This document shows, piece after piece, positions 8,298 through 16,493 of a stretch of DNA of 64,000 bases. The stretch's first letter is position 1. Every line of letters starts with the position of its first letter. Position numbers and translations under genes: made by a program. A model generated the notes under the pieces. That model saw nothing but the letters and a program-made list of their open reading frames with translations, was not told the DNA's origin and made no database searches. The DNA comes from UTCHB3 sp964371075 (GTDB lineage Bacteria; Bacteroidota; Ignavibacteria; Ignavibacteriales; Ignavibacteriaceae): the NCBI GenBank assembly GCA_964371075.1, contig CAYJKN010000004.1, positions 124,001-188,000 of the forward strand, read 5' to 3'.

Positions 8298-8738
8298 TTA
8301 TTTGAGCTCTTTTAAAAGTTTATCCCAGCTGTAATGTTTTGCCTTTTCATCCTTAACGGTAGCTTTGGCTTTCTCATGCGTGGTAAAAGCAGCAAGATTT
8401 GCGCCCATTGGACTGCTAATTTCGTCACTGATGACAAACATTGCACTTTTTGCGTCAATCAATACATCAGGTTGTAACATGGATGTTACATATACGGCAG
8501 TATTTTCACTGTCATAATTGTTTGGCATTTGTGAATATTGAACAAGACACTCAATTGAGTCAAATTTGAAGACTTTCCCTTTTGGGGTGATAAGTTCACT
8601 TCCAAATCTGTGATCAGTAATCAGCATCTGGCAAAAAGAACAGTTGTCGGTGCCATAATTGATAGGGACGGGGTCGGTTCCGGCGCAGCCAAGTGCAATA
8701 AATGATGCGATAATCGAAATAATAAGATGGATTTTCAT
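8298..8738 (-). CDS. nosL: NosL, copper-binding lipoprotein
   Basis: 146 residues. A lipobox (ALGC, Cys18) marks it as a lipoprotein. The NosL motif CSFCQMLITD (Cys33, Cys36, Met38) supplies Cu(I)-binding residues, followed by the family pattern FDSIECLVQY and a MLQPDVLIDA segment. NosL is the copper chaperone that hands Cu to the NosDFY/NosZ maturation route. It overlaps nosB by four bases (ATGA type), so translation is probably coupled. Confidence 0.9.
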   Translation of the reverse strand: MKIHLIISIIASFIALGCAGTDPVPINYGTDNCSFCQMLITDHRFGSELITPKGKVFKFDSIECLVQYSQMPNNYDSENTAVYVTSMLQPDVLIDAKSAMFVISDEISSPMGANLAAFTTHEKAKATVKDEKAKHYSWDKLLKELK

Positions 8739-9319
8739 GCGGGTATTCCTTTCTTTTTTCTTTCATTAAGATACGCAATTCCGAACAATAAGAGAGAAAT
8801 CCCAATAAAGGCACTTCCGATCCATGGGAGGGAGGTTGCATTTATATTCAGAAGCTGTTTGCTCCCTATAAACGGTGGTTGATAACTCATCCCCGGCACT
8901 TTTATCGGCGCGTTTGGATTCAGATTGTGCCCATAATCATATTCCCACATATAAAAGTCATACATACCAACTGCCCCAAGCATAATAATGAGAATGATGA
9001 GAGTTAAAATTGTTCCACGGCCTCCTTTATAAGCTATAAGCAGTCCGAGGAAGGTGAGTATTACAATGATATATGGCATGAAGACAAGTTCGGGGATCGA
9101 TTCTTCATCAATTGTTTTCATCCCGATGTAGTGATTGAGTCCGTTAAGAGTATTCAGGTCGTTAGGGCCTTCACCTGTGATCTTGTTAATCCAGATATAT
9201 AATCCCATCCCTTCGGGGTATTGAGGTGCTTCGATGTCAATTTTCCAAATAGGGAAAATGAAAGTTCCGAGAAGGAGGATAGATCCGATAATAACAAGAT
9301 ATTTTGATTTCGTTTTCAT
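8735..9319 (-). CDS. nosB: NosB-like integral membrane protein of clade II nos clusters
   Basis: 194 residues with four hydrophobic helices. An N-terminal helix (YLVIIGSILLLGTFIFPIW) is followed by a periplasmic loop rich in Pro/Gly (APQYPEGMGLYIWINKI), two central helices and a C-terminal helix ending in a basic tail. A membrane protein of this size directly after nosZ is the hallmark NosB of clade II (atypical) nitrous oxide reducers. Its molecular job is not settled, but electron delivery or NosZ biogenesis has been proposed. The identification rests mostly on position and topology. Confidence 0.8.
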   Translation of the reverse strand: MKTKSKYLVIIGSILLLGTFIFPIWKIDIEAPQYPEGMGLYIWINKITGEGPNDLNTLNGLNHYIGMKTIDEESIPELVFMPYIIVILTFLGLLIAYKGGRGTILTLIILIIMLGAVGMYDFYMWEYDYGHNLNPNAPIKVPGMSYQPPFIGSKQLLNINATSLPWIGSAFIGISLLLFGIAYLNERKKKGIPA

Positions 9320-9389
9320 TTTAGTTTCCGTTTAAGACTGAAGTGGAACCCATTCCCTGTTATTTATGGGTTCCACTCAATAAATCACA

Positions 9390-11342
9390 CTATTTTCCGG
9401 TTCCGAACTTTAATTCCACATTGGCATTAGCCGGGGATACTCTTAAGTAACCTGACATTTCCTGGTGGAGAGCTGAACAAAAATCGGAGCAATAGAAAGG
9501 ATAAATTCCGGGTTGTTTTGGTTCCCACAAGATCGTTCTTGTTTCACCCGGCATAATAAGGAGTTCGGAATTGGTCATTCCTTTAACTGCAAATCCATGT
9601 GGAACATCCCAATCCTGTTCAAGATTGGTTACATGGAAATAGACCTTGTCGCCAACTTTAATTCCTTCGATATTGTCGGGAGCAAAGTGGCTTCTGGAGG
9701 CAGTCATGTAAACTCTTACGGTACTCCCTTCTCTGACAACTTTTGCATCCTTTTCACCTTTGGTTGCATAGGGGTTAGCGTTATCCTCATTTTTATAGAT
9801 TTTCATAAAATCTTTTGTGAGGATATCGGCTTTAATTCCTTGAGCATAGTGAGGTTCACCGATTGTTGGAAAATCGAGCAGCAGTTTCATTTTATCACCG
9901 CTGATATCAATCAACTGGGCAGATTGTGTAAGCATCGGTCCTGTTGGGAGGTATCTGTCTTTGGTAATTTTATTTAGAGCAACAAGGTATTTACCAAATG
10001 GTTTTTTAGTATCGCCGCCCATTACCATCAAGTGGCCAATTGAATAATATACGGGTATTCTGTCAACCACTTCCCAGGTACCAAGTTTCCATTTTACAAC
10101 TTCTGAAGAAATGAACGCCGAAGTATAAGCAAAACCTTTTTCGTCAAATTCTGTGTGGAGAGGTCCCAATCCTGGATTCTGAACTTCACCGGCATTAACT
10201 TCTGCATACTTAAGAATGGGGATACCATCTATTTCGCCATCAAACTTTTTGCCGTCGATTGCTTTGATCATTTTGGAGAATGAGTGAACAGGGAGAACGG
10301 TTGCAAGTTTTCCACCGGCCACAATATATTCACCTGTCGGGTCCACATCCACTCCGTGAGGAGATTTTGGTGTTGGCAGGAAATAGATCATTCCGGGACA
10401 ATCTTTTGGATCGAGAACCATTACCGTTTTAAGTTGCTCAGATTTTGCTACTCTGGTCTTCTCATCCACATAATTGTGGTAGTAGTCAGCAGGCATCGCT
10501 TTTGCTTTTCCGGCTTTTACATATTCTTCGGCTTTTTTCCAGTTTACTGCCGCAATAAAATCTTTATCATTTTTAGAAGCGTTTATCTCGAGCAGAGTGT
10601 TTGCCTGTTCCGAATTGTAGGATGTAAAAAATGCCCAACCGTGTGAAGGACCTTTCCCTGCGCGGGCGAGGTCATAATTAAATCCGGGAGCAAGAATCTG
10701 GAATTCAAGATTCATCCTTCCATTTTCCGGATTAACTTTGATGAAAGAGATGGTGCCTTTAAAATTTTCTTTATATGATTTAATATCAACATCCTGGTTG
10801 GGGATAGGAAGAGAAAATCTTGTGGAGGCAACAACATACTCAGAATTTTCGGTTGTAAAAGGGGAACCATGATTTCCGGCAGAGTTGGGAATTTCTATAA
10901 TCTCAGCAGTTTCAAACTCCTTCAAATCGATTCTTGCGATTCTGGGAGTATTGTTTGCGTTGATAAAAATCCATTTACCGTCAGCCATACCATCACTTTG
11001 TGAAAGTGACGGGTGATGTGCATCATCCCAGGGAATAAACCCGTGAGAAGTATTTAACATAGCTTTTGTTTCTTCAGAGTAACCATATCCTGTCTCAGGA
11101 TTTTGAGAAAATACAGGAATAACCTTAAATAATCTACCTGAAGGGATTCCGTAAACGGAGAGTTGTCCGCTGAATCCACCCGACATAAATGAATAAAATT
11201 CGTCATATTCTCCGGGTTTTACATACACTCTTTGTGCTGCATCACCTGTATCAAGCGAAGATGAACTTTTGCCGCAACCAACGATGAAGATCATCGGAAG
11301 CAACATGACCACCAGAACGAGGATTTGAATTTTCTTTAACAT
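9390..11342 (-). CDS. nosZ: Nitrous oxide reductase, clade II (atypical) NosZ
   Basis: 650 residues, a multicopper enzyme reducing N2O to N2 outside the cytoplasmic membrane. The N-terminus carries a Sec signal without twin arginine and ends in a lipobox-like IVGC (Cys23), so the mature enzyme may be a lipoprotein. The seven-bladed propeller carries CuZ-type histidines in DDAHHPS, GNHGSPF, SPHGVDVDP, GPLHTEF, SIGHLM and EPHYAQ. The C-terminal cupredoxin has the CuA site: an earlier His in VPHGF, then Cys618, Cys622, His626 and Met629 in FYCSDFCSALHQEM. No key ligand is missing. It lies 21 bases after the cytochrome gene and 70 before nosB. Confidence 0.95.
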   Translation of the reverse strand: MLKKIQILVLVVMLLPMIFIVGCGKSSSSLDTGDAAQRVYVKPGEYDEFYSFMSGGFSGQLSVYGIPSGRLFKVIPVFSQNPETGYGYSEETKAMLNTSHGFIPWDDAHHPSLSQSDGMADGKWIFINANNTPRIARIDLKEFETAEIIEIPNSAGNHGSPFTTENSEYVVASTRFSLPIPNQDVDIKSYKENFKGTISFIKVNPENGRMNLEFQILAPGFNYDLARAGKGPSHGWAFFTSYNSEQANTLLEINASKNDKDFIAAVNWKKAEEYVKAGKAKAMPADYYHNYVDEKTRVAKSEQLKTVMVLDPKDCPGMIYFLPTPKSPHGVDVDPTGEYIVAGGKLATVLPVHSFSKMIKAIDGKKFDGEIDGIPILKYAEVNAGEVQNPGLGPLHTEFDEKGFAYTSAFISSEVVKWKLGTWEVVDRIPVYYSIGHLMVMGGDTKKPFGKYLVALNKITKDRYLPTGPMLTQSAQLIDISGDKMKLLLDFPTIGEPHYAQGIKADILTKDFMKIYKNEDNANPYATKGEKDAKVVREGSTVRVYMTASRSHFAPDNIEGIKVGDKVYFHVTNLEQDWDVPHGFAVKGMTNSELLIMPGETRTILWEPKQPGIYPFYCSDFCSALHQEMSGYLRVSPANANVELKFGTGK

Positions 11343-11363
11343 TGTGATACTTTCGATAAATGG

Positions 11364-11864
11364 TTATTTTTTAGGGTTTACAGATCTGAAGTATTCCAGA
11401 ATATCGAGAGCCTCTTGCATGCTAACATTTTGAAAAGGCATTTGGGTCATATATTCAGCCAGCTTCTTTTTTGCTTCAGGATGTTTTTTCCCCATCTCGT
11501 CGGGGTTCATAATCATGTTCACTATATATTCGGGTGATCTGCGTGAGGTAACATCTCTCTGGGGAGGCCCTACATATTTTTCATCAAGTTTATGGCAGGA
11601 TGCGCATTTTTCGTTAAATACTTTTTCGCCTCTTGAAGCTTTTGCAAGATCAATTTCGCCAAGGGTAAGTTTTTCAGTTACAGGTCCAATTCCATTTTCA
11701 AGTTGAAAATCGGAAAGGCCTGATGTATTCTCTACACCTGAAGTAGTAGCAGCCGCATTCGATTTCTTTGGTGCTTCTGCATCTCCACCACCACAACCGG
11801 TGAAAACAACAAGTGAAAGAATGGATAAAGTAAAGATTGTTGAATAAAAAGTCTTTAAAGACAT
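11364..11864 (-). CDS. Monohaem cytochrome c lipoprotein, electron donor of the nos operon
   Basis: 166 residues. The lipobox is FTGC (Cys24), followed by a disordered Ala/Ser linker to residue ~55. One haem motif, CASCH (Cys87, Cys90, His91), is present, with a likely axial Met142 in MTQMPF. This is the class I cytochrome fold (TIGR/NosC-like small cytochromes of clade II clusters). It is the first gene of the nos transcript, with a strong GGAGGT ribosome-binding site four bases before the ATG. It probably feeds electrons to the CuA site of NosZ. Confidence 0.87.
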   Translation of the reverse strand: MSLKTFYSTIFTLSILSLVVFTGCGGGDAEAPKKSNAAATTSGVENTSGLSDFQLENGIGPVTEKLTLGEIDLAKASRGEKVFNEKCASCHKLDEKYVGPPQRDVTSRRSPEYIVNMIMNPDEMGKKHPEAKKKLAEYMTQMPFQNVSMQEALDILEYFRSVNPKK

Positions 11865-11883
11865 GATACCTCCAGAATTAGTT

Positions 11884-11902
11884 CGGATAAAAAAGTCTGA
11901 TT
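11884..11902. promoter_or_regulatory. Operator-like box 1 of the nos operon
   Basis: CGGATAAAAAAGTCTGATT lies about 20 bases upstream of the cytochrome start codon, just before the ribosome-binding site. It shares 17 consecutive bases (GATAAAAAAGTCTGATT) with box 2, lying 141 bases away. It is less symmetric than box 2. A bound protein here could block elongation or translation initiation. Confidence 0.55.
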
Positions 11903-12021
11903 TGTATTCAAATGAAAGCTCAAAATTGATGGGGGAGTAGTTAAAACCATTGGCTTTAACATTCCGACCATTTGGACATTGCGATTTTGAACTGTTTTGG
12001 GCATTTTGTTTTTCATTCTTA

Positions 12022-12043
12022 AATCAGATAAAAAAGTCTGATT
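12022..12043. promoter_or_regulatory. Operator-like box 2 overlapping the nos transcription start
   Basis: AATCAGA-TAAAAAAG-TCTGATT is a perfect 7-bp inverted repeat around an A-rich 8-base spacer. It lies immediately downstream of the -10 element, covering the expected start of transcription, which is the classic place for a repressor. The operon-encoded Rrf2 protein is the obvious candidate reader, but the assignment is inference. Confidence 0.6.
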
Positions 12044-12045
12044 CA

Positions 12046-12074
12046 AATATAGGGTATTTAAAATCAATTGTCAA
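12046..12074 (-). promoter_or_regulatory. Promoter of the nos operon
   Basis: On the minus strand TTGACA (12074-12069) is followed by a 17-base spacer and TATATT (12051-12046). The latter extends to TATATTTG (12051-12044), which also fits the Bacteroidota TAnnTTTG element. Both the general and the lineage-specific consensus are satisfied. The start would fall near 12038-12040, giving a leader of about 175 bases before the cytochrome ATG. Confidence 0.7.
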
Positions 12075-12134
12075 GTACTTTCCAAAATTTATTTTTTATT
12101 AGTTGGGGAGAAGTGAAGTCACGGATAAATAAAA

Positions 12135-12162
12135 AAGGCTGTCTGTTGCGAGAGACAGCCTT
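12135..12162 (-). terminator. Strong hairpin terminator reading on the minus strand
   Basis: A perfect 10-bp stem (AAGGCTGTCT/AGACAGCCTT) with an 8-base loop is followed on the minus strand by TTTTTT (12136-12131). No minus-strand gene lies between it and the plus-strand gene at 12356, so it would end either an unseen small RNA from 12163-12355 or antisense transcription from further right. On the plus strand the T-tract is weak. The rest of 12075-12355 shows no supported gene. Confidence 0.65.
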
Positions 12163-12355
12163 AATTGACGCCTGTGAGTCTAACCTGAAATGGTTATTTA
12201 GACTGAAAAAAGTTACCGACGGTTGATGACGCAGGAACTTGTTTCTATCTTTTTTACTTTAGACACTTTAATTTGGTTCCAACCCGTTCAAACCTCCTAA
12301 AATTTTCAAAAAAAATGTTTATATTGAAAATTCTACCATAATATTTTTGATATGA

Positions 12356-13399
12356 ATGACCCCTGACGATGAACTGATAAAACGAAAGCAAGAGCACCTC
12401 GATTTGTGTGCTTCTGATGCTGTAGCTTTTAAAGAAACTACGACCGGATTTGGACACTATTCTTTTTTACATTATGCCCTTTCCGAGGTGAATATTGATG
12501 AAATTGATCTCAGTTTCAATTTTTTTGGAAAGGTGATTCGACTGCCTTTCTACATCTCGTGTATGACAGGGGGTACTGATGAAACTGTTAATATAAATCT
12601 AAAACTTGCTCGTGTTGCCAAAGAACTGAATATTCCCTTAGGTCTTGGCAGTCAGAGATATGCCCTTGATAGTGACAAGTTTAATTCCCATTTTAATCTC
12701 ATAAGAGAGAATTCCGGAGACATTCCATTAATTGGTAACATCGGTGCTGCACAGGTGGTTGAGACAGGGATTATCAAAAAATTGTCACGGTTGATTAAAA
12801 TCTCTCATATTCATGCACTAACTGTACATCTGAATCCTGCCCAGGAACTCTTCCAAAAGGGAGGGGAAACAAACTTCAAAGGACTTTTAACAGCAATTGC
12901 AAATCTAAAAAAGGAGCTTACGATTCCGATATTTGTGAAGGAAGTGGGTTCCGGAATTGATGAAAAAGTTGCAGATGAATTGCTCTGGACAGGAGTTGAC
13001 ATGATTGATGTTGCCGGGGCGGGGGGGACATCATGGTCGGGAGTTGAAATTTTAAGGAATGGTGGCAACAACCAACACGATTTTTGGGATTGGGGAATGC
13101 CGACAACATATTGTATCAGGAGGGTTAATTCGCTAAGAGCGAGTTATAATTTTCTCCTCACAGCATCGGGTGGAATAAATTCAGGAATGGATATTGCCAA
13201 ATCTTTGGCTTTAGGTGCTGACCTCACGGCCTCAGCGAGAAAAGTTTTAAAGGAATTGCACGAAAACGGAGAATCCGGTGTTGTAAAAATGGTTTCTGAA
13301 TGGTTTGAGACAGTTAAAAAAGTGATGTTTTTAACAGGATCACAATCGATTGAAGAGTTAAAAATGGATAAAATCGCAAAAAAACAGGATATGTTCTAA
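12356..13399 (+). CDS. fni: Type 2 isopentenyl-diphosphate delta-isomerase (FMN-dependent)
   Basis: 347 residues. It interconverts isopentenyl and dimethylallyl diphosphate in isoprenoid synthesis, using reduced FMN. Family marks are the N-terminal RKQEHLDLC, ISCMTGGT and LGLGSQRYAL, then GNIGAAQV, the HLNPAQE motif with the catalytic-region Gln, and the C-terminal phosphate-binding ASGGINSGMDIAKSLALGAD. The ATG at 12356 is used; another ATG at 12352 is out of frame. Four bases separate its stop from the prenyl synthase gene, making a small isoprenoid operon. A TATTTTTG box at 12342-12349 lies so close that the mRNA may be nearly leaderless. Confidence 0.93.
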   Translation: MTPDDELIKRKQEHLDLCASDAVAFKETTTGFGHYSFLHYALSEVNIDEIDLSFNFFGKVIRLPFYISCMTGGTDETVNINLKLARVAKELNIPLGLGSQRYALDSDKFNSHFNLIRENSGDIPLIGNIGAAQVVETGIIKKLSRLIKISHIHALTVHLNPAQELFQKGGETNFKGLLTAIANLKKELTIPIFVKEVGSGIDEKVADELLWTGVDMIDVAGAGGTSWSGVEILRNGGNNQHDFWDWGMPTTYCIRRVNSLRASYNFLLTASGGINSGMDIAKSLALGADLTASARKVLKELHENGESGVVKMVSEWFETVKKVMFLTGSQSIEELKMDKIAKKQDMF

Positions 13400-13402
13400 G
13401 AA

Positions 13403-14380
13403 ATGGAAGACTTTAAAAAATTATACGGCGAAGCCAAAGAAAAAATTGACAATCTGCTATTGCAGGTAATGAAAGGTCGGGAACCGGCATCTTTGTATGA
13501 ACCGGCGGGTTACATCATGGAGAGTCCCGGAAAAAGAATCAGGCCGGTACTTGTGATGTTTTCAGCAAAAGCTGTTGGAGGCACATGGGATGATGTTCTC
13601 CATGCATCCCTTGCAGTTGAAATGCTTCACAACTTCACCCTTGTTCACGATGACATAATGGATAATGCCGATACAAGACGTGGCAGGCAAACACTTCATA
13701 TTAAATATGATTTGAGTACTGCAATCCTCACGGGTGATGTATTATTGGCCGCTGCCTACGAATATCTGCAAAGGGACCTGAAAGGGAATGCCAAAGCTGT
13801 TGAGCATTTTACCAAGGGGTTGATCGAAGTTTGTGAAGGACAGAGTCTCGACAAAGATTTTGAGGTGAGAGGGGAAGTTTCGTTACACGAATATATCGAT
13901 ATGATCGGTAAAAAAACTGCGGCACTTTCCCGGATGTGTTGTGCTGTTGGTGCAATCCTCGGAGGAGGGAATGATGCCGAAGTGGAGGCCCTCTCAAATT
14001 ATGGATATCTCATTGGACTGGCTTTTCAGATTCAGGATGATCTGCTTGATATAACCGCAGATGCTTCAGCTCTGGGAAAACCCGTTGGCGGTGATTTACT
14101 CGAAGGGAAAAAGACATTTTTATTCTTGAAGGCACTCGAAAAAGCAACCGGAGACGATCTAATTTCACTTGAAAGGATTGTGACAAACAAAGGTGCCAAG
14201 CCGGAGGAAATATCATATTTCAAAAACTTATATTCTAATCTCGGGGTGCTTGAAGATGCCCGAAACGAGGTTGAAAGACTAACAAATGAAGCTTTGCATC
14301 AATTAGAAGTATTGAGGCATCCGGGGGACATAAAAATGTTTATTTCGCTGGCAAATGCCTTGCTTAACCGGACCAATTAG
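13403..14380 (+). CDS. Polyprenyl (geranylgeranyl/farnesyl) diphosphate synthase
   Basis: 325 residues, an all-alpha trans-prenyltransferase. GKRIRP (43-48) binds diphosphate. The first Asp-rich motif is HDDIMD with Asp83, Asp84 and Asp87, followed by TRRGRQT, and the second is QIQDDLLD near residue 215. The two residues before the first motif (Leu-Val) and the aromatic pattern set the chain length but do not allow a safe choice between C15, C20 and longer products by eye. It follows fni by three bases, so the two steps are coupled. Confidence 0.9.
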   Translation: MEDFKKLYGEAKEKIDNLLLQVMKGREPASLYEPAGYIMESPGKRIRPVLVMFSAKAVGGTWDDVLHASLAVEMLHNFTLVHDDIMDNADTRRGRQTLHIKYDLSTAILTGDVLLAAAYEYLQRDLKGNAKAVEHFTKGLIEVCEGQSLDKDFEVRGEVSLHEYIDMIGKKTAALSRMCCAVGAILGGGNDAEVEALSNYGYLIGLAFQIQDDLLDITADASALGKPVGGDLLEGKKTFLFLKALEKATGDDLISLERIVTNKGAKPEEISYFKNLYSNLGVLEDARNEVERLTNEALHQLEVLRHPGDIKMFISLANALLNRTN

Positions 14381-14389
14381 GCGCTACAA

Positions 14390-14656
14390 ATGATCAACAA
14401 GAGAGTAAAAATAGTGAATAGAGCAGGTTTACACACTAGACCTGCCGCCATGATTGTTAAGATAGCATCAAAATATAAATCGCAGTTTTTCATTTCTAAA
14501 GATGGATACAGAATCAACGGGAAAAGCATCATCGGAGTAATGACACTCGCAGCGGCTCAAGGCTCGGAACTCGACCTCGATTTTGAGGGGGCAGATGAAG
14601 ATAAAATGTCAGATGAAGTTTGCACTTTTTTTGCGAGAGGATTTGAAGAGCTATGA
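14390..14656 (+). CDS. ptsH: HPr phosphocarrier protein
   Basis: 88 residues. The catalytic His15 lies in NRAGLHTRPAA, and the regulatory Ser46 is present in GKSIIGVMTLAA, the pattern recognised by HPr kinase. The protein receives phosphate from enzyme I. It overlaps the enzyme I gene by four bases (ATGA). No PTS permease (EII) is seen in the window, so the pair may act mainly in regulation; that is inference. Confidence 0.93.
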   Translation: MINKRVKIVNRAGLHTRPAAMIVKIASKYKSQFFISKDGYRINGKSIIGVMTLAAAQGSELDLDFEGADEDKMSDEVCTFFARGFEEL

Positions 14657-16419
14657 AAGGTTATGAATCACTTCTAAGAAGTTCGTACAATTGGCTAAAG
14701 GGGATACCCGCAGCGCCCGGGCTTTATATCGGAAATGCATACATCTATTCTAAAGAATCCATCGTCATAAAAGATGGGAAAATTGATGATGTTAATGAAG
14801 CAATATCTGCATTTCGCGAAGCTTTGGAAAGGTCAAAAAAAGAACTTGACAAAATATTTAATGTTGCAAAAGAAAAAATGGGGGAGCAGAGAGCTGCCAT
14901 CTTTGAAGCACAACTTTTGATTCTTGAAGACCCCGAACTTATAGGCGTGATAGAACAAAGAATAGTTGAAGAGGAGCGCGAACCTGAAAGCATTGTAAAA
15001 GAAGAATTTAACAAAGTTATGACCGTGATGTATGATGCCGAAGATGCTTATATGAAAGAAAGAGGGAACGACATTGAAGACATCAGAAACAGAATAATCA
15101 GGAATCTAAAAAAAGAGAGATGGTCGGGGAAGGTGATTGAGGGAACTGTGGTGGTTAGCGAAATGCTTACACCCGCTGACACAATTCTTTTTGCAAGAAG
15201 TGATGTAAAGGGATACATTACAGAGCATGGAGGGCTTACCTCTCATGCTGCAATTATTGCCAGGTCATTAAGTATCCCGGCTATTCTAGGGGTACCAAAA
15301 GTTCTCGAAATGGTTGAAAATGGCACCGACCTGATCGTTGATGGATTTTATGGGTATGTGTTTATCAATCCCACCGAAGAACAAGTGGAGTTCTTTAAAG
15401 ACAAAATTGAACATCTCAACAGAGTAAATGAGGGGATGAAAGAACTTATGGATCTTCCATCTGTCACTCTCGATGGAGTTGAGATTGAGATTCAGGCAAA
15501 TGTGGATGTCAGTGGGGAGATCGAAAAACTTGGGACAAGCGGAACGACGGGAGTTGGACTTTACCGAACAGAACAACTTATCGAGGAACTTGGTGAGTTT
15601 CCGGATGAAGAAACACAAACAAAAATTTATTCTGATCTCTCGGCAAGAGTATATCCCGATAATGCAACTATTCGTGCATTTGACCTCGGAGGAGATAAAA
15701 CAAGATTATTCCATCCCTCGGAGAAAAATCCATTCCTTGGTTTAAGGGGGATCAGGTTCCTGCTCGACAATACCGACCTATTTAAACAACAGATTAAAGC
15801 AATTCTTCGTGCTGCTGTGAACAGGAACATCAGTTTTATGCTTCCGATGGTTTCCACTTTAAAAGAGATCAGAGAGACAAAGGAACTAATAGAGATCTGT
15901 AAAGAAGAACTTAAACGTGACAGGAAAAAGTTTTCACCTGATTTTCAATTGGGAATCATGATTGAAGTTCCTTCTGCTTCTGTTCTTGCCTCACAACTTG
16001 CATTGGAAGTTGATTTCTTCAGTATCGGGACAAACGATTTAATACAGTATATGATGGCGGTTGACAGAGGCAATGACCTCGTTGCCGATTTATATCAGGA
16101 ATTTCATCCGGCTATAATCCGTACCCTCGGATATATAGTTTCAGACTGTAAAGATATTGATATAAAGATCAGTATCTGTGGTGAGATGGCAGCCGATACG
16201 CTGGCAGTTCCTTTGCTGGTTGGATTGGGAATCAGTTCTCTATCCGTCTCCCCGGCGGCAGCTCCTTCAATCAAAAGGACAATTCGATCGTTCAGCTATA
16301 GCAGGGCAAAGGAACTTGCAGATGAATGTGTAAAATGTTCCTCTGAGGAGGAAGTTATTGAAAAAATACAGGCGTTCTTTGAAGAGTTTAATATACAGAG
16401 GACAAGACACATAATCTGA
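14653..16419 (+). CDS. ptsI: Phosphoenolpyruvate-protein phosphotransferase, enzyme I
   Basis: 588 residues, full length. The N-terminal HPr-binding helical domain is followed by the swivelling phosphohistidine domain with His198 in GGLTSHAAIIAR. The C-terminal PEP-binding TIM barrel carries GVGLYRTEQL, AFDLGGDK, GLRGIRF, GIMIEVPSA, FFSIGTNDLIQY and the catalytic Cys of SICGEMA. It autophosphorylates from PEP and passes phosphate to HPr. A short extra N-terminal segment (about 15 residues before GIPAAPGL) is usual in variation. Start and overlap with ptsH are well supported. Confidence 0.95.
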   Translation: MKGYESLLRSSYNWLKGIPAAPGLYIGNAYIYSKESIVIKDGKIDDVNEAISAFREALERSKKELDKIFNVAKEKMGEQRAAIFEAQLLILEDPELIGVIEQRIVEEEREPESIVKEEFNKVMTVMYDAEDAYMKERGNDIEDIRNRIIRNLKKERWSGKVIEGTVVVSEMLTPADTILFARSDVKGYITEHGGLTSHAAIIARSLSIPAILGVPKVLEMVENGTDLIVDGFYGYVFINPTEEQVEFFKDKIEHLNRVNEGMKELMDLPSVTLDGVEIEIQANVDVSGEIEKLGTSGTTGVGLYRTEQLIEELGEFPDEETQTKIYSDLSARVYPDNATIRAFDLGGDKTRLFHPSEKNPFLGLRGIRFLLDNTDLFKQQIKAILRAAVNRNISFMLPMVSTLKEIRETKELIEICKEELKRDRKKFSPDFQLGIMIEVPSASVLASQLALEVDFFSIGTNDLIQYMMAVDRGNDLVADLYQEFHPAIIRTLGYIVSDCKDIDIKISICGEMAADTLAVPLLVGLGISSLSVSPAAAPSIKRTIRSFSYSRAKELADECVKCSSEEEVIEKIQAFFEEFNIQRTRHII

Positions 16420-16493
16420 GGATGAATCAAGTTAAATTCAATCCTGTCGGAAGTCGTTATAGATCATATTGATATAGTCATGGAAACTCTTTA

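Noticed and set aside
11855..12067. Minus-strand 70-codon frame upstream of the cytochrome gene
   Set aside because: It covers the promoter and both operator boxes and shows no family pattern.
12254..12457. Minus-strand 67-codon frame across the fni start
   Set aside because: It overlaps the conserved N-terminus of the isomerase antisense, has no recognisable domain, and its reading frame is explained by AT-rich sequence.
14390..16419. Complete sugar PTS
   Set aside because: Only HPr and enzyme I are present; no EII component occurs in the window.
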